A DNA stretch of 64,000 nt from contig NZ_JAASRW010000003.1 of the NCBI RefSeq assembly GCF_011761355.1, positions 248,001-312,000 on the forward strand. The letters run 5' to 3'. The translations under genes and the position numbers were made by a program. The notes beneath the pieces were generated by a model that was not told the origin of the DNA, did no database searches, and worked only from the letters and a program-made list of their open reading frames with translations. Origin of the DNA: Paenibacillus lupini (lineage in GTDB: Bacteria; Bacillota; Bacilli; Paenibacillales; Paenibacillaceae). Shown here piece after piece: positions 18,084 to 26,009 of the stretch (the stretch's first letter is position 1; each line of letters opens with the position of its first letter).

Positions 18084-18572
18084 ATGATGATTATGAATGA
18101 GAAAATAAAAGCAGCCGAGGTGCGTCTCACCGGTCTTGACGGTGAAGACCTTGGGATCGTGTCGCGGGATGAGGCGCTTGCTATGGCGAAGCAGCTGAAG
18201 GTGGATCTCGTATGCGAATCGCTGATGAGCAGCCCGCCGCCATGTAAGCTGATTATTCGCGGTGGTGCGAAGCAGCAAGCGAGTCAGCAGAAGCGCGAAG
18301 AGAGATTGAAGGATCAGCCGACGAAAGTGAAGGAGCTTCGGCTTAGCGTAGATATCGAGCAGCATGATTATGAGACGAAGCAGCGGCAGGCCGTGAAGCT
18401 GCTGGAATCCGGCAACGCGGTTCAGCTCGTTATTCGGATTCAAGGCAAAGAGGGAGCGAAGGCGAAGGAGCTGCTGGAACAGCTGCTAACTGACCTCAAG
18501 TCCTATGGCACCAAACAGTCAGGAATTCAGCTGAGCGGCAAGCAGGCAACGGTACAGGTAAACCCTGTATAA
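18084..18572 (+). CDS. Divergent translation initiation factor IF-3 paralogue
   Basis: A 162-residue protein with both IF-3 halves: NEKIKAAEVRLTGLDGEDLGIVSRDEALAMA (about 4-34), a helical linker, and the C-domain VKELRLSVDIEQHDYETKQRQAVKLLESGNAVQLVIRIQGKE (about 81-122). It differs from housekeeping InfC in lacking the DYGKFRYE segment (SSPPPCKLIIRGGAKQ instead). It also lacks infC context: no rpmI or rplT follows. Normal IF-3 binds the 30S subunit and proofreads start codons; this one may be a regulatory or condition-specific paralogue (inference). Its last codons are the left copy of a 20-bp direct repeat that bounds a putative integrated element. Confidence 0.8.
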   Translation: MMIMNEKIKAAEVRLTGLDGEDLGIVSRDEALAMAKQLKVDLVCESLMSSPPPCKLIIRGGAKQQASQQKREERLKDQPTKVKELRLSVDIEQHDYETKQRQAVKLLESGNAVQLVIRIQGKEGAKAKELLEQLLTDLKSYGTKQSGIQLSGKQATVQVNPV

Positions 18573-18575
18573 TTG
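18556..18575. repeat. Left 20-bp direct repeat (putative attL) in the 3' end of the IF-3-like gene
   Basis: AGGTAAACCCTGTATAATTG, identical to 20742-20761. It covers the last five sense codons and the stop of the IF-3-like gene. The bases just outside the repeat differ on both sides, so the match is bounded. It is interpreted as an attachment-site duplication left by the recombinase encoded between the copies. Confidence 0.65.
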
Positions 18576-18598
18576 TTTACTGAAACAGGCAATGAAAT

Positions 18599-18633
18599 AA
18601 GGCAGATCGTAAGAAACTACGATCTGCCTTTTG
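18599..18633 (+). terminator. Terminator after the IF-3-like gene
   Basis: Perfect 13-bp stem AAGGCAGATCGTA/TACGATCTGCCTT with a six-base loop and T run. It lies inside the putative inserted segment. Confidence 0.9.
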
Positions 18634-19038
18634 TTTATCCTTTGAGACCCCGAAACCCTAAACTCACCAAGTGGCTTCTGACCTTTCGATTCGAAAAGGC
18701 CAAGTAAAGGAGGCAACCAAACAAAAGGCATCCCCCCCAAACAGTGAAGAAAAATGAAGAAAAAACGCAGGAAATCATTATCAACCACGAACTCTTCTTA
18801 ATTGTCCTTACTGGTCGGTTGTAAATAATGATAAATCATCCCTTTCCTTGCTTGTATCATTCTTTAAATTGCTCAGATTGGCTGCTTTTCTCTGCAAACT
18901 CTGTTTGGTGTAAAAATTAATAATGTCATCCATGGTAGAAAATACGACACTAACGTTCGAATCATGTGTACTTATAAAAAACCGCTTTTCTGATGTTGTA
19001 ACATCTTTATTTTATATTAGCATTTGGTGATATTAAGC
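18634..19038. other. Noncoding stretch left of HU
   Basis: About 400 bp without a supported gene. A minus-strand frame of 41 codons (18808-18933) exists, but it has no ribosome site and the frame extends upstream without a start codon, so it may be a decayed remnant. AT content rises toward the HU gene. No terminator hairpin for HU was clear. Confidence 0.5.
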
Positions 19039-19311
19039 TTAATTTAAAGCTTTTTTCAGAGTGATTCCTGCCGTAAATACAGGAACTTTACCTGCCGGAA
19101 GTTCCACCTCTTCACCGGTTATGCGGCTTCTTCCCAGGCGCGCTTCACGATTACGGACATTAAATTTTCCGAAGCCAACTAGCTGAACTTCTTTGCCTTG
19201 CTTTAGTGCTTCAAAAATCGAGTCCAGCACATGTGTTACTGCTTTTTCAGCATTCTTTTTTGAAAATCCACTAGATTTAGCCACATCTTCGATCAATTGT
19301 TCTTTGTTCAT
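19039..19311 (-). CDS. HU-family DNA-binding protein
   Basis: A 90-residue histone-like protein, MNKEQLIEDVAKSSGFSKK at the start, with the core VQLVGFGKFNVRNREARLGR and the beta-arm segment ending FTAGITLKKALN. HU dimers bend DNA and assist recombination, replication and nucleoid packing. The strong AGGAGGT site precedes the ATG. It lies together with a cold-shock gene and a site-specific recombinase between two 20-bp repeats, so it may be cargo or an accessory architectural protein for recombination (inference) rather than the main genomic HU. Confidence 0.92.
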   Translation of the reverse strand: MNKEQLIEDVAKSSGFSKKNAEKAVTHVLDSIFEALKQGKEVQLVGFGKFNVRNREARLGRSRITGEEVELPAGKVPVFTAGITLKKALN

Positions 19312-19387
19312 TTAGGATACCTCCGCTTATATTGTTTTAATTATTTAAATGACAGTCCTCGTGCATGGATGTAAAAGCAGGAATAAA

Positions 19388-19418
19388 CAAAAAGCTACCC
19401 CACGTTTAGGGCAGCTCT
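19388..19418 (-). terminator. Terminator of the cold-shock gene
   Basis: On the minus strand AGCTGCCC and GGGTAGCT pair around a T-A-rich loop (one mismatch), followed by a T run. It lies just after the csp stop. Confidence 0.65.
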
Positions 19419-19424
19419 AAAGAT

Positions 19425-19628
19425 TTAATAAAGTTTAGAAACATTTTCAGCCTGTGGTCCACGATTGCCTTGGGCTACATTGAACTGGACGCGTTGACCT
19501 TCATCCAACGACTTGTAACCATCACCCTCAATCGCGCTGAAATGAACGAATACATCGTTTCCGTCTTCAATCTCGATAAAACCGAAGCCTTTTTCAGCAT
19601 TAAACCATTTAACTGTACCTGTTTGCAT
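19425..19628 (-). CDS. Cold-shock protein (CspA family)
   Basis: A 67-residue single cold-shock domain that binds single-stranded RNA or DNA and acts as an RNA chaperone. The RNP1 motif KGFGFIEI (about residues 13-20) and RNP2 VFVHFSAI (about 26-33) are intact, and the end [11 protein letters not shown] is typical. The TTGGAGGA site precedes the ATG. Between its start and the recombinase lies the four-motif recombination site, so the csp leader and that site share the same 170-bp intergenic region and transcription diverges across it. Confidence 0.93.
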   Translation of the reverse strand: MQTGTVKWFNAEKGFGFIEIEDGNDVFVHFSAIEGDGYKSLDEGQRVQFNVAQGNRGPQAENVSKLY

Positions 19629-19670
19629 AGGATTCCTCCAAAAATTAAATTATTAAACACAATCATATCA

Positions 19671-19773
19671 ATGGCCACTAATTAAGATTAGCGGTTATTA
19701 GGCATATTCAGAATTCGTACTTGATGTCCGCTAATGTATTGATTAATATAAGAGTACCATGTCCGCTAATGTA
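19671..19773. repeat. Four-motif recombination site resembling the TnpI internal resolution site
   Basis: Four copies of an ATGTCCGCTAATGTA-like motif. CCACTAAT (19675-19682) and its inverted partner ATTAGCGG (19687-19694) form a palindromic core separated by four bases (TAAG). Two direct copies of ATGTCCGCTAATGTA lie at 19724-19738 and 19759-19773, 35 bp apart. One inverted pair plus two direct repeats just ahead of a tyrosine recombinase is the layout known for TnpI sites of Tn4430 and related elements. The second direct repeat contains an ATG in frame with the recombinase, but the real start is downstream. Binding here would also place the recombinase over its own promoter region. Confidence 0.65.
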
Positions 19774-19797
19774 AGTCAATATTTGGAGGTCTCACTA

Positions 19798-20715
19798 ATG
19801 AGTGGAACGACCGGGATTTCTAAACAGGGGGAGCAGACGATTCACGACTTCATTCACGCTCTCACTACCAACGAAGATTTGAATCCCAAAACGCTAAAGG
19901 AATACGCAAGCGATCTGAAACACTTCATCGGTTGGTTTGAGACATCCGGCGACCAAGAGGATGAAGTGATATTTCGAATTGAAGAAGTCACTACTCCAAC
20001 ACTAACAAGATACCGGGAAGCCACTCAAAAGGTAATGGAATTGAAACCGGCGACCATTAACCGGCGGCTAATAACCCTGAAACGTTTTTTCGAATGGGCC
20101 TTGTTGGAATCAAAGATTCGCCGCGACCCTGCGAAGCCGGTCAAATTGCTTCCGGAAGAAAAGGTAAGTCCCAGGCAGATGACAGACAAAGAAGAAGCTG
20201 CATTGATCGCTGCGGCAGAGCACGGCGGTTCCATTCGGGATCAGACGATTATTATCGTGATGCTTCACACGGGCTTACGAACAATGGAAGTATGCGATCT
20301 GGCTCTCGAAGATATTCAACTCGGTAAACAAGACGGTCAGTTAACGGTTCGATCTGGAAAACGGAATAAACAGCGGGAAGTACCTTTGAACGCTACCTGC
20401 AGAGCTGCTTTAGAAAAATATCTCACAGTCCTTCCTTCGGATAGTCCTTATCTGTTTCCATCGGAGAAAACTGGCGATCGATTAACCGAACGAGCTTTAC
20501 GCCATGCGATTCAAAAATACATGAAATCGGCGCAGCTCGAAGGTTTGAGCGCTCACGATCTACGGCACCGGTTCGGTTACGTGATGGCAGCAAACACCCC
20601 GTTGCACCGCCTGGCGCAAATTATGGGACACGATAGACTGGACACAACGATGAATTACGCAAAGACGACTCGTTCGGATCTGCAATCGGAAGTAGAAAAA
20701 ACAGCTTTGCAATAA
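19798..20715 (+). CDS. Tyrosine site-specific recombinase (TnpI/XerC-like)
   Basis: A 305-residue recombinase. The N-terminal SAM-like core-binding domain spans about 10-110. The catalytic domain has Arg161 in HTGLRTMEV, Lys188 in RSGKRNKQREVPL, His253 and Arg256 in SAHDLRHRFG, His278 in IMGHDRLDTTM and the nucleophile Tyr287 in NYAKT, so all six family residues are present. ATG 19798 has TTGGAGGT seven bases upstream; the in-frame ATG at 19759 lies inside a repeat of the recombination site and has no ribosome site. It sits between two 20-bp direct repeats. Integration/excision and dimer or cointegrate resolution are both possible roles; no transposase is present in the window. Confidence 0.88.
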   Translation: MSGTTGISKQGEQTIHDFIHALTTNEDLNPKTLKEYASDLKHFIGWFETSGDQEDEVIFRIEEVTTPTLTRYREATQKVMELKPATINRRLITLKRFFEWALLESKIRRDPAKPVKLLPEEKVSPRQMTDKEEAALIAAAEHGGSIRDQTIIIVMLHTGLRTMEVCDLALEDIQLGKQDGQLTVRSGKRNKQREVPLNATCRAALEKYLTVLPSDSPYLFPSEKTGDRLTERALRHAIQKYMKSAQLEGLSAHDLRHRFGYVMAANTPLHRLAQIMGHDRLDTTMNYAKTTRSDLQSEVEKTALQ

Positions 20716-20741
20716 GGGGATGAGAACGATGTACGCGAGAT

Positions 20742-20761
20742 AGGTAAACCCTGTATAATTG
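20742..20761. repeat. Right 20-bp direct repeat (putative attR)
   Basis: Exact second copy of AGGTAAACCCTGTATAATTG, 26 bp after the recombinase stop and 2,186 bp after the left copy. Its last three bases form the first half of the -35 box of the ABC-transporter promoter. Confidence 0.65.
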
Positions 20762-20798
20762 ACAGTCTTGTGCATCCTGTATATGATAATGGTTATCA
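20759..20798 (+). promoter_or_regulatory. SigA promoter with overlapping Fur box for the ABC exporter
   Basis: TTGACA (20759-20764), a 17-bp spacer and TATGAT (20782-20787) form a near-consensus vegetative promoter. TGATAATGGTTATCA (20784-20798) matches the 7-1-7 Fur consensus TGATAAT-N-ATTATCA at all but one position and covers the -10 box, so repression by Fur in iron-rich cells is expected. PerR or Zur boxes fit less well. Confidence 0.75.
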
Positions 20799-20820
20799 AT
20801 TAGTTAAAAGGGAGTACTAA

Positions 20821-22539
20821 ATGCTTAAGAAGTTTTTTGCTTATTATAGGCCTTATCGCAAGTTATTCTTACTCGATTTCTGCTGTGCGGTTATTCTTGC
20901 TGTATTGGAATTATGCTTCCCGCTGGCTGTCAGCCATGTTATTGATACACTTCTTCCGGAAGGGAACCTGAAGTATATCATTGGCGCATGTGCGATTCTG
21001 CTTGCAGTCTACGTGCTGAATACGTTCTTGTCCTTTGTTGTCACCTATTGGGGGCATATGCTTGGGATCAATATTGAGACGGATATGCGTAAGAAGCTGT
21101 TCGATCATGTGCAGAAGCTGAGCTTCCGTTTCTTCGATAATACGAAGACTGGCCATCTGATCTCCCGTATGACGAACGACTTGTTCGAGATCGGGGAAGT
21201 AGCCCATCATGGTCCCGAGGATATGTTTATTGCGGTGATGACACTGGTTGGTGCGTTTGGCATTATGGCGTTTATTAATTTGCCACTGACGATTATGACC
21301 TTCATTGTTGTGCCGATCATTATTTTGCTCGTTCTCTATTTCAATGGAAAAATGACTAAAGCTGCTGATCGCCTCTTCGGCGATATGGCGGACTTTAATG
21401 CCCGCGTTGAAGATACCGTTGGTGGTATCCGCGTTGTGCAGGCGTTCTCGAACGAGAAGCATGAGAGCAAGCTGTTCGAAGGGAATAACAGCCGATTCCG
21501 TATGGCGAAGCTGATCTCGTACAAAATCATCGGGTTTAACTCGTCCATTACGTACATGCTGATGAGACTCGTGACGCTGTTCGTGCTGCTGGCTGGTACT
21601 TGGTATGTTATTGAAGGCGATCTGCTGTATGGCGAATTCGTAGCCTTCGTCCTGATGACGAACATCTTCTTTAAGCCAATTGAGAAGATTAATGCCGTTA
21701 TCGAAAGCTATCCGCGTGGTATCGCAGGCTTCCGCCGTTATGTGGAGCTGCTTGAGACCGAGCCGGATGTAGCAGATTCACCTAATGCGAAGGAAGTTGA
21801 TCGTCTGCATGGTGATATTGAGTACCGTAATGTGTCGTTTGGCTATGAAGGCGAAGCGAAGGTGCTCGATAATATTAGCCTGTCGATTAAAGCAGGGGAG
21901 ACGGTTGCTTTCGTAGGACCATCCGGTGCGGGTAAAACAACACTCTGCAGCCTGCTTCCTCGCTTCTATGAAATTAGCGGAGGCAGCATCTCCGTTGATG
22001 GCAATGATCTTCGTGATCTGAAGCTGGAATCGCTTCGTAAGCAGATCGGTATTGTTCAGCAGGATGTGTTCCTGTTCGCTGGTACCATCCGAGACAATAT
22101 CTCGTACGGTAAGCTTGGCGCTTCCGAAGCCGACATTATGCAGGCAGCACGCCGTGCTAGATTAGAAGAGTTCATTGCTTCCCAGCCTGACGGTCTGGAT
22201 ACGGTTGTTGGAGAGCGGGGAGTTAAGCTGTCCGGCGGTCAAAAACAGCGTATGGCGATTGCCCGGATGTTCCTGAAGAACCCGCCAATCCTGATCCTTG
22301 ATGAAGCAACTTCGGCGCTTGATACCGAGACGGAGCAAGCGATTCAGCAGTCACTCGCTGAGCTGTCCGTTGGCCGGACAACACTAGTTATCGCGCATCG
22401 TCTTGCTACGATTAAGAATGCCGACCGCATCGTGGTGGTGACCGAGAACGGTATATCCGAGCAAGGCCTCCATGAAGAGCTTGTGGCAACAGGTGGTATT
22501 TACAGCCGTCTGCACCAAGCGCAGTTTGGTAAGATTTAA
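20821..22539 (+). CDS. ABC exporter, fused permease-ATPase half-transporter
   Basis: A 572-residue half-transporter of the MsbA/BmrA type. Six membrane helices lie in residues 1-300; the nucleotide-binding domain (about 335-570) has Walker A GPSGAGKTT (about 363-371), the Q-loop, signature LSGGQKQRMA (about 472-481) and Walker B ILILDEATSALD (about 493-504), and the His switch in IAHRLAT. It would act as a homodimer exporting a lipid, peptide or siderophore-like molecule. AAAGGGAG precedes the ATG. The promoter overlaps a Fur box, so iron-linked export is likely; the substrate is not readable. A terminator follows. Confidence 0.9.
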   Translation: MLKKFFAYYRPYRKLFLLDFCCAVILAVLELCFPLAVSHVIDTLLPEGNLKYIIGACAILLAVYVLNTFLSFVVTYWGHMLGINIETDMRKKLFDHVQKLSFRFFDNTKTGHLISRMTNDLFEIGEVAHHGPEDMFIAVMTLVGAFGIMAFINLPLTIMTFIVVPIIILLVLYFNGKMTKAADRLFGDMADFNARVEDTVGGIRVVQAFSNEKHESKLFEGNNSRFRMAKLISYKIIGFNSSITYMLMRLVTLFVLLAGTWYVIEGDLLYGEFVAFVLMTNIFFKPIEKINAVIESYPRGIAGFRRYVELLETEPDVADSPNAKEVDRLHGDIEYRNVSFGYEGEAKVLDNISLSIKAGETVAFVGPSGAGKTTLCSLLPRFYEISGGSISVDGNDLRDLKLESLRKQIGIVQQDVFLFAGTIRDNISYGKLGASEADIMQAARRARLEEFIASQPDGLDTVVGERGVKLSGGQKQRMAIARMFLKNPPILILDEATSALDTETEQAIQQSLAELSVGRTTLVIAHRLATIKNADRIVVVTENGISEQGLHEELVATGGIYSRLHQAQFGKI

Positions 22540-22551
22540 TGGCATAAAGGT

Positions 22552-22584
22552 AATCCCCCGTGAATCATTCATGGGGGATTTTTT
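22552..22584 (+). terminator. Terminator of the ABC exporter gene
   Basis: AATCCCCCGTGAA stem paired with TTCATGGGGGATT, then a run of T. Confidence 0.9.
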
Positions 22585-22718
22585 GTTGCAAATGAAAGAA
22601 TGAATAACACTGGTTTCCACCTGTGCGCCTTTTTGTGCAGTCCATGTTGAACATTTCTGTTTGGGCAAATTGTGATATAGTGTGGTTGTTCAAAATATAT
22701 CACGAGCAGGTGGAAATG

Positions 22719-24461
22719 ATGGATGAGAGAGATGGTTCATACATAAAGCGGTTCTTCGGCTGGGATACGCTGCGTGGTCAGCTTTACTGGACACTGCTGG
22801 TCAGCTCCGTTATCCCGCTGGTCCTAGTTGGTATTCTGACGGTGTATTCGATTTACAATATTTTAACTAACAAAATCGAAAAGGGCATCGAGCAAAATTT
22901 ACAGCGGGTAAGCGGTTCTTTGGAGGAGACGTTACAAAACCTCTATGATGTGTCTCAGCAAATGTCTTACCAGGGCTTTGTGGGTCAGGATGTGGAAGCG
23001 CTGCAAGCGAGTGAGGACAATTATGAGAAGTCACAGCTGGTAGCGGCTATTCAAAGTGATATGGGTATTCTTAATGCATCGAATCCAACGATAGGATTAG
23101 TTTTTTATTATGATACGATCACTGGAGAAATCCAATATAACAATTATATAACCCGAGATTTGCACCCCGATTTCGACCGATTGCCGAAACTCTCCGTCAA
23201 ATCCGACCATGTCTTCAATGGCCCGCACTTAACTCTTTATAAATATAATGACATTTCTGTATTCTCCATTGTGCGAAGCGTAGGCGGCATCACAGATCCC
23301 AATAACCCTCTGATCGTGTATGCGGAAACGAATGTGAAGGTCATTCAAAATATACTGAACAAAGAGCAATACGGGATGAATGTATCTCATTTGCTTATGA
23401 ATAATGACGGCACCATTCTCTATAGCGACAAACCTGAGCTGACTCCGATCGGCAGCACTTATGATGCAAAACCGATGGAGCGATACTATTTTCACGAGGT
23501 GACGGGCAGTCAAGGGTGGAGACTTGGTGTGTTTGTTGAGAAGGGCGAATACCAGAAGGAGATTCGTGATTGGTTCGTCAAATATGCCTACATCGTTGTG
23601 CTGGGGCTGCTGATCAGCATCTGGGCTGCCTTTCGGACATGGAAGGTCGTTATCGCACCGCTGCACCGCATCCGCAAGGGTATATCTGCCGTCATCAGTC
23701 AGGAACCCAATGACAATTTTCAAATGACGGGATTACGGGAGTTTGATTTTCTCATTCAAAACTTTAGTGATATGCAATTTAAGATTCAGAGATTGATTAA
23801 AGAAGTGGCGAAGGAAGCGAGTGAGAAGCAGGAAATTGAGATGGAGAAGCTGATGGCTCAGATCAACCCGCATTTCTTGTACAACACCCTTAATACAGCC
23901 CAATGGCTTGCACGACTGAAGGGTCAGCATGAGATCGACCGGTTTCTGTCGCTATTCACCAAGGTGTTGAAATACAATTTGGCGAAAGACGGCACCATCG
24001 TTTCGCTGAAGGATGAGATAGACTCCTTGAACGATTATGTTGAGCTGCAAAAAATTAGATACGACTTCGAGTTTGATGTACGATACTTCATCCCAGAGCC
24101 GTTTCTGGAGACGCCGCTACCGCGCTTTATTTTACAGCCGATCGTGGAAAATGCCTTATATCACGGAATGATGGACGAGAAGGGGATCATCGAGGTCACT
24201 GCACAGGAGCAGGGAGGAATGCTGGTTCTAATGGTTAAGGATAACGGGAACGGAATCAGTCCGGAGAAAATCAAGGAGCTTCTGGAGTCGGATACGCGGA
24301 AAAATAACCTTTCGGGTCTGGGAATCGGCCTTAATTATGTCGTGCGGACATTGAGTAACTTTACGGGTGGTGCCAGCGATTTGAAAATAAACAGCCAAAT
24401 AGGCGAAGGTACGACTGTATCTATTCACATGCCAATGCATAAGGAGGCGACGGAGCAATGA
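22719..24461 (+). CDS. YesM-type sensor histidine kinase
   Basis: A membrane sensor of about 580 residues. A first helix (VSSVIPLVLVGILTVYSIY) and a second one near residue 310 (YIVVLGLLISIWAAF) enclose an extracytoplasmic sensing domain; HAMP follows. The His_kinase domain has QINPHFLYNTLNTAQWLA with the phosphorylated His, and the ATPase domain has DNGNGIS and GLGIGLNYV. Such kinases respond to extracellular sugars. Three in-frame starts exist: GTG 22623, ATG 22716 and ATG 22719; AGGTGG at 22708-22713 best fits 22719. It overlaps the regulator by four bases and precedes an oligosaccharide ABC transporter. Confidence 0.88.
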   Translation: MDERDGSYIKRFFGWDTLRGQLYWTLLVSSVIPLVLVGILTVYSIYNILTNKIEKGIEQNLQRVSGSLEETLQNLYDVSQQMSYQGFVGQDVEALQASEDNYEKSQLVAAIQSDMGILNASNPTIGLVFYYDTITGEIQYNNYITRDLHPDFDRLPKLSVKSDHVFNGPHLTLYKYNDISVFSIVRSVGGITDPNNPLIVYAETNVKVIQNILNKEQYGMNVSHLLMNNDGTILYSDKPELTPIGSTYDAKPMERYYFHEVTGSQGWRLGVFVEKGEYQKEIRDWFVKYAYIVVLGLLISIWAAFRTWKVVIAPLHRIRKGISAVISQEPNDNFQMTGLREFDFLIQNFSDMQFKIQRLIKEVAKEASEKQEIEMEKLMAQINPHFLYNTLNTAQWLARLKGQHEIDRFLSLFTKVLKYNLAKDGTIVSLKDEIDSLNDYVELQKIRYDFEFDVRYFIPEPFLETPLPRFILQPIVENALYHGMMDEKGIIEVTAQEQGGMLVLMVKDNGNGISPEKIKELLESDTRKNNLSGLGIGLNYVVRTLSNFTGGASDLKINSQIGEGTTVSIHMPMHKEATEQ

Positions 24462-25825
24462 AGGTCATTATAGTAGACGATGAGAAGCTGGTCAGGCGTG
24501 GATTGATCTCAATTATGCCATGGGCAAAATATCATATGGAGGTCGTCGGCGAAGCGGGGAACGGAAGAAAAGCGTTAGAACTGCTCGAGACGCTCGAGGT
24601 TGATCTTGTTTTTACGGATTTAATGATGCCGGAGATGTCAGGCTTTGAGCTGATCGAGGAAATCAATGAAAAATACCCGGCCAAATCGGTAGTTGTGTTA
24701 TCCTGCCACGAGGAATTTTCGTTCGCGCAGAAGGCCATTAGGCTCGGAGCTATTGATTATATCGTCAAAAACGATCTGGAAACCGACGTGATGGATGATG
24801 TGCTGGAACGCATTGCACACAGCTATGAGGATAAGGTGAAAATACGAATCTCGCATGAGGCGAAGGTATTCGACCGGGTTATGGTTGTTCTTGAACTTAA
24901 AGACGAAGAGAAAGCAGGCCAATTGGTCCAAAAGCTTTCTGCAAGCCATGTTATTCACTATTTAGAGAGACGTTGCTGGTTTCTCTCGCTGGACGGTCTT
25001 GGAGAATTAGAGGAACAATCATTGATTAACGATATTAAACAGGCCAACTGCCTTCCGGTGCTGGTGCACGGCTTAGGCCATGTATCGTTAAGTGTTACGG
25101 TGGACAAGCTGCATGGCTATCTGGCTACAGGCTTATTATATGATTATACGAAAATGCTGAACTTTTGGGAGTGGAAGGCGGACGAAGAGAAAGAATCTCT
25201 GAACCCGGAGAAGGCTCAGCTTAGTTCTCGATGGAACAGTCCGGAATGGATCTATAGTAATGAGGCATACGAGAATTTGCTACAGGATACTGCAGCGATG
25301 AGATTGCCGATGAGTGAGCTGAAGAGCTTGCTGTTCCCGGCTTTTCTTGAGAATGGCCGCTGGCTGCTCATGCTTGAATGGTCGATGCAGCTAATCTTTC
25401 GTTTGGAGCCGCTTCGCATGTGGGAGGAATGGAGGGCAGTGCTTGAGGAGGAGAGAGATAAGCTCCGCAGCATGGTATGCAAGACCAAATATAGCGACGA
25501 TATCCTGCGGGTTATTTATAAAGCGATTCGTTACATGCATGAACAGGAAGAGATGGATTTCAGTCAAAGTGAGATCGCGGGCATTGCCAATATGAGCCGG
25601 ACGTATTTCAGCCAATGCTTCAAGAATGTAACAGGGAAGTCATTTAATGATTACGTCACTGACATTCGGATGTCCAAAGCGAAGAAGTTGCTTGTGCACA
25701 CGAATACACCTATCTATCAAATTGCTCAGCACGTCGGCTTCAAGGATGAGAAATATTTCAGTAAGCTGTTTTTACAGGAAATTGGAGTACTGCCCTCAGA
25801 CTTCCGGAAGCAATGGGAGAAGTAA
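24458..25825 (+). CDS. YesN-type response regulator with AraC output domain
   Basis: A 455-residue regulator. The receiver domain (about 1-120) has KVIIVDDEKLVRRG and the phosphorylatable Asp in FTDLMMPEMSG, with VIKND standing where the conserved Lys usually is. A long middle region has no recognised fold. The C-terminal AraC-type double HTH (about 355-455) has IANMSRTYFSQCFKNVTGKSFNDYV and IAQHVGFKDEKYFSKLF. The ATG overlaps the kinase stop and uses TAAGGAGG inside it. It probably switches on the downstream transporter and GH43 gene. Confidence 0.88.
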   Translation: MKVIIVDDEKLVRRGLISIMPWAKYHMEVVGEAGNGRKALELLETLEVDLVFTDLMMPEMSGFELIEEINEKYPAKSVVVLSCHEEFSFAQKAIRLGAIDYIVKNDLETDVMDDVLERIAHSYEDKVKIRISHEAKVFDRVMVVLELKDEEKAGQLVQKLSASHVIHYLERRCWFLSLDGLGELEEQSLINDIKQANCLPVLVHGLGHVSLSVTVDKLHGYLATGLLYDYTKMLNFWEWKADEEKESLNPEKAQLSSRWNSPEWIYSNEAYENLLQDTAAMRLPMSELKSLLFPAFLENGRWLLMLEWSMQLIFRLEPLRMWEEWRAVLEEERDKLRSMVCKTKYSDDILRVIYKAIRYMHEQEEMDFSQSEIAGIANMSRTYFSQCFKNVTGKSFNDYVTDIRMSKAKKLLVHTNTPIYQIAQHVGFKDEKYFSKLFLQEIGVLPSDFRKQWEK

Positions 25826-26009
25826 TGAAGTGCTCGGGGTAAGAAGTTTGTTAGCCAGAACGTAGACTAATGTTGTTAGCGGCAAATATCCCTGATGAGA
25901 GCGGATACAAAATCACACCTAGTTGTGAACTTCGGTCCGACCCTTACATCCGCAAAACAGGCTTATACTGGGGATGTAACAATAAACGATATGCAGGGGG
26001 AAAGCAGAA

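Noticed and set aside
18808-18933. 41-codon minus-strand frame left of HU
   Set aside because: No ribosome site, and the frame runs on upstream without start codon; at best a remnant.
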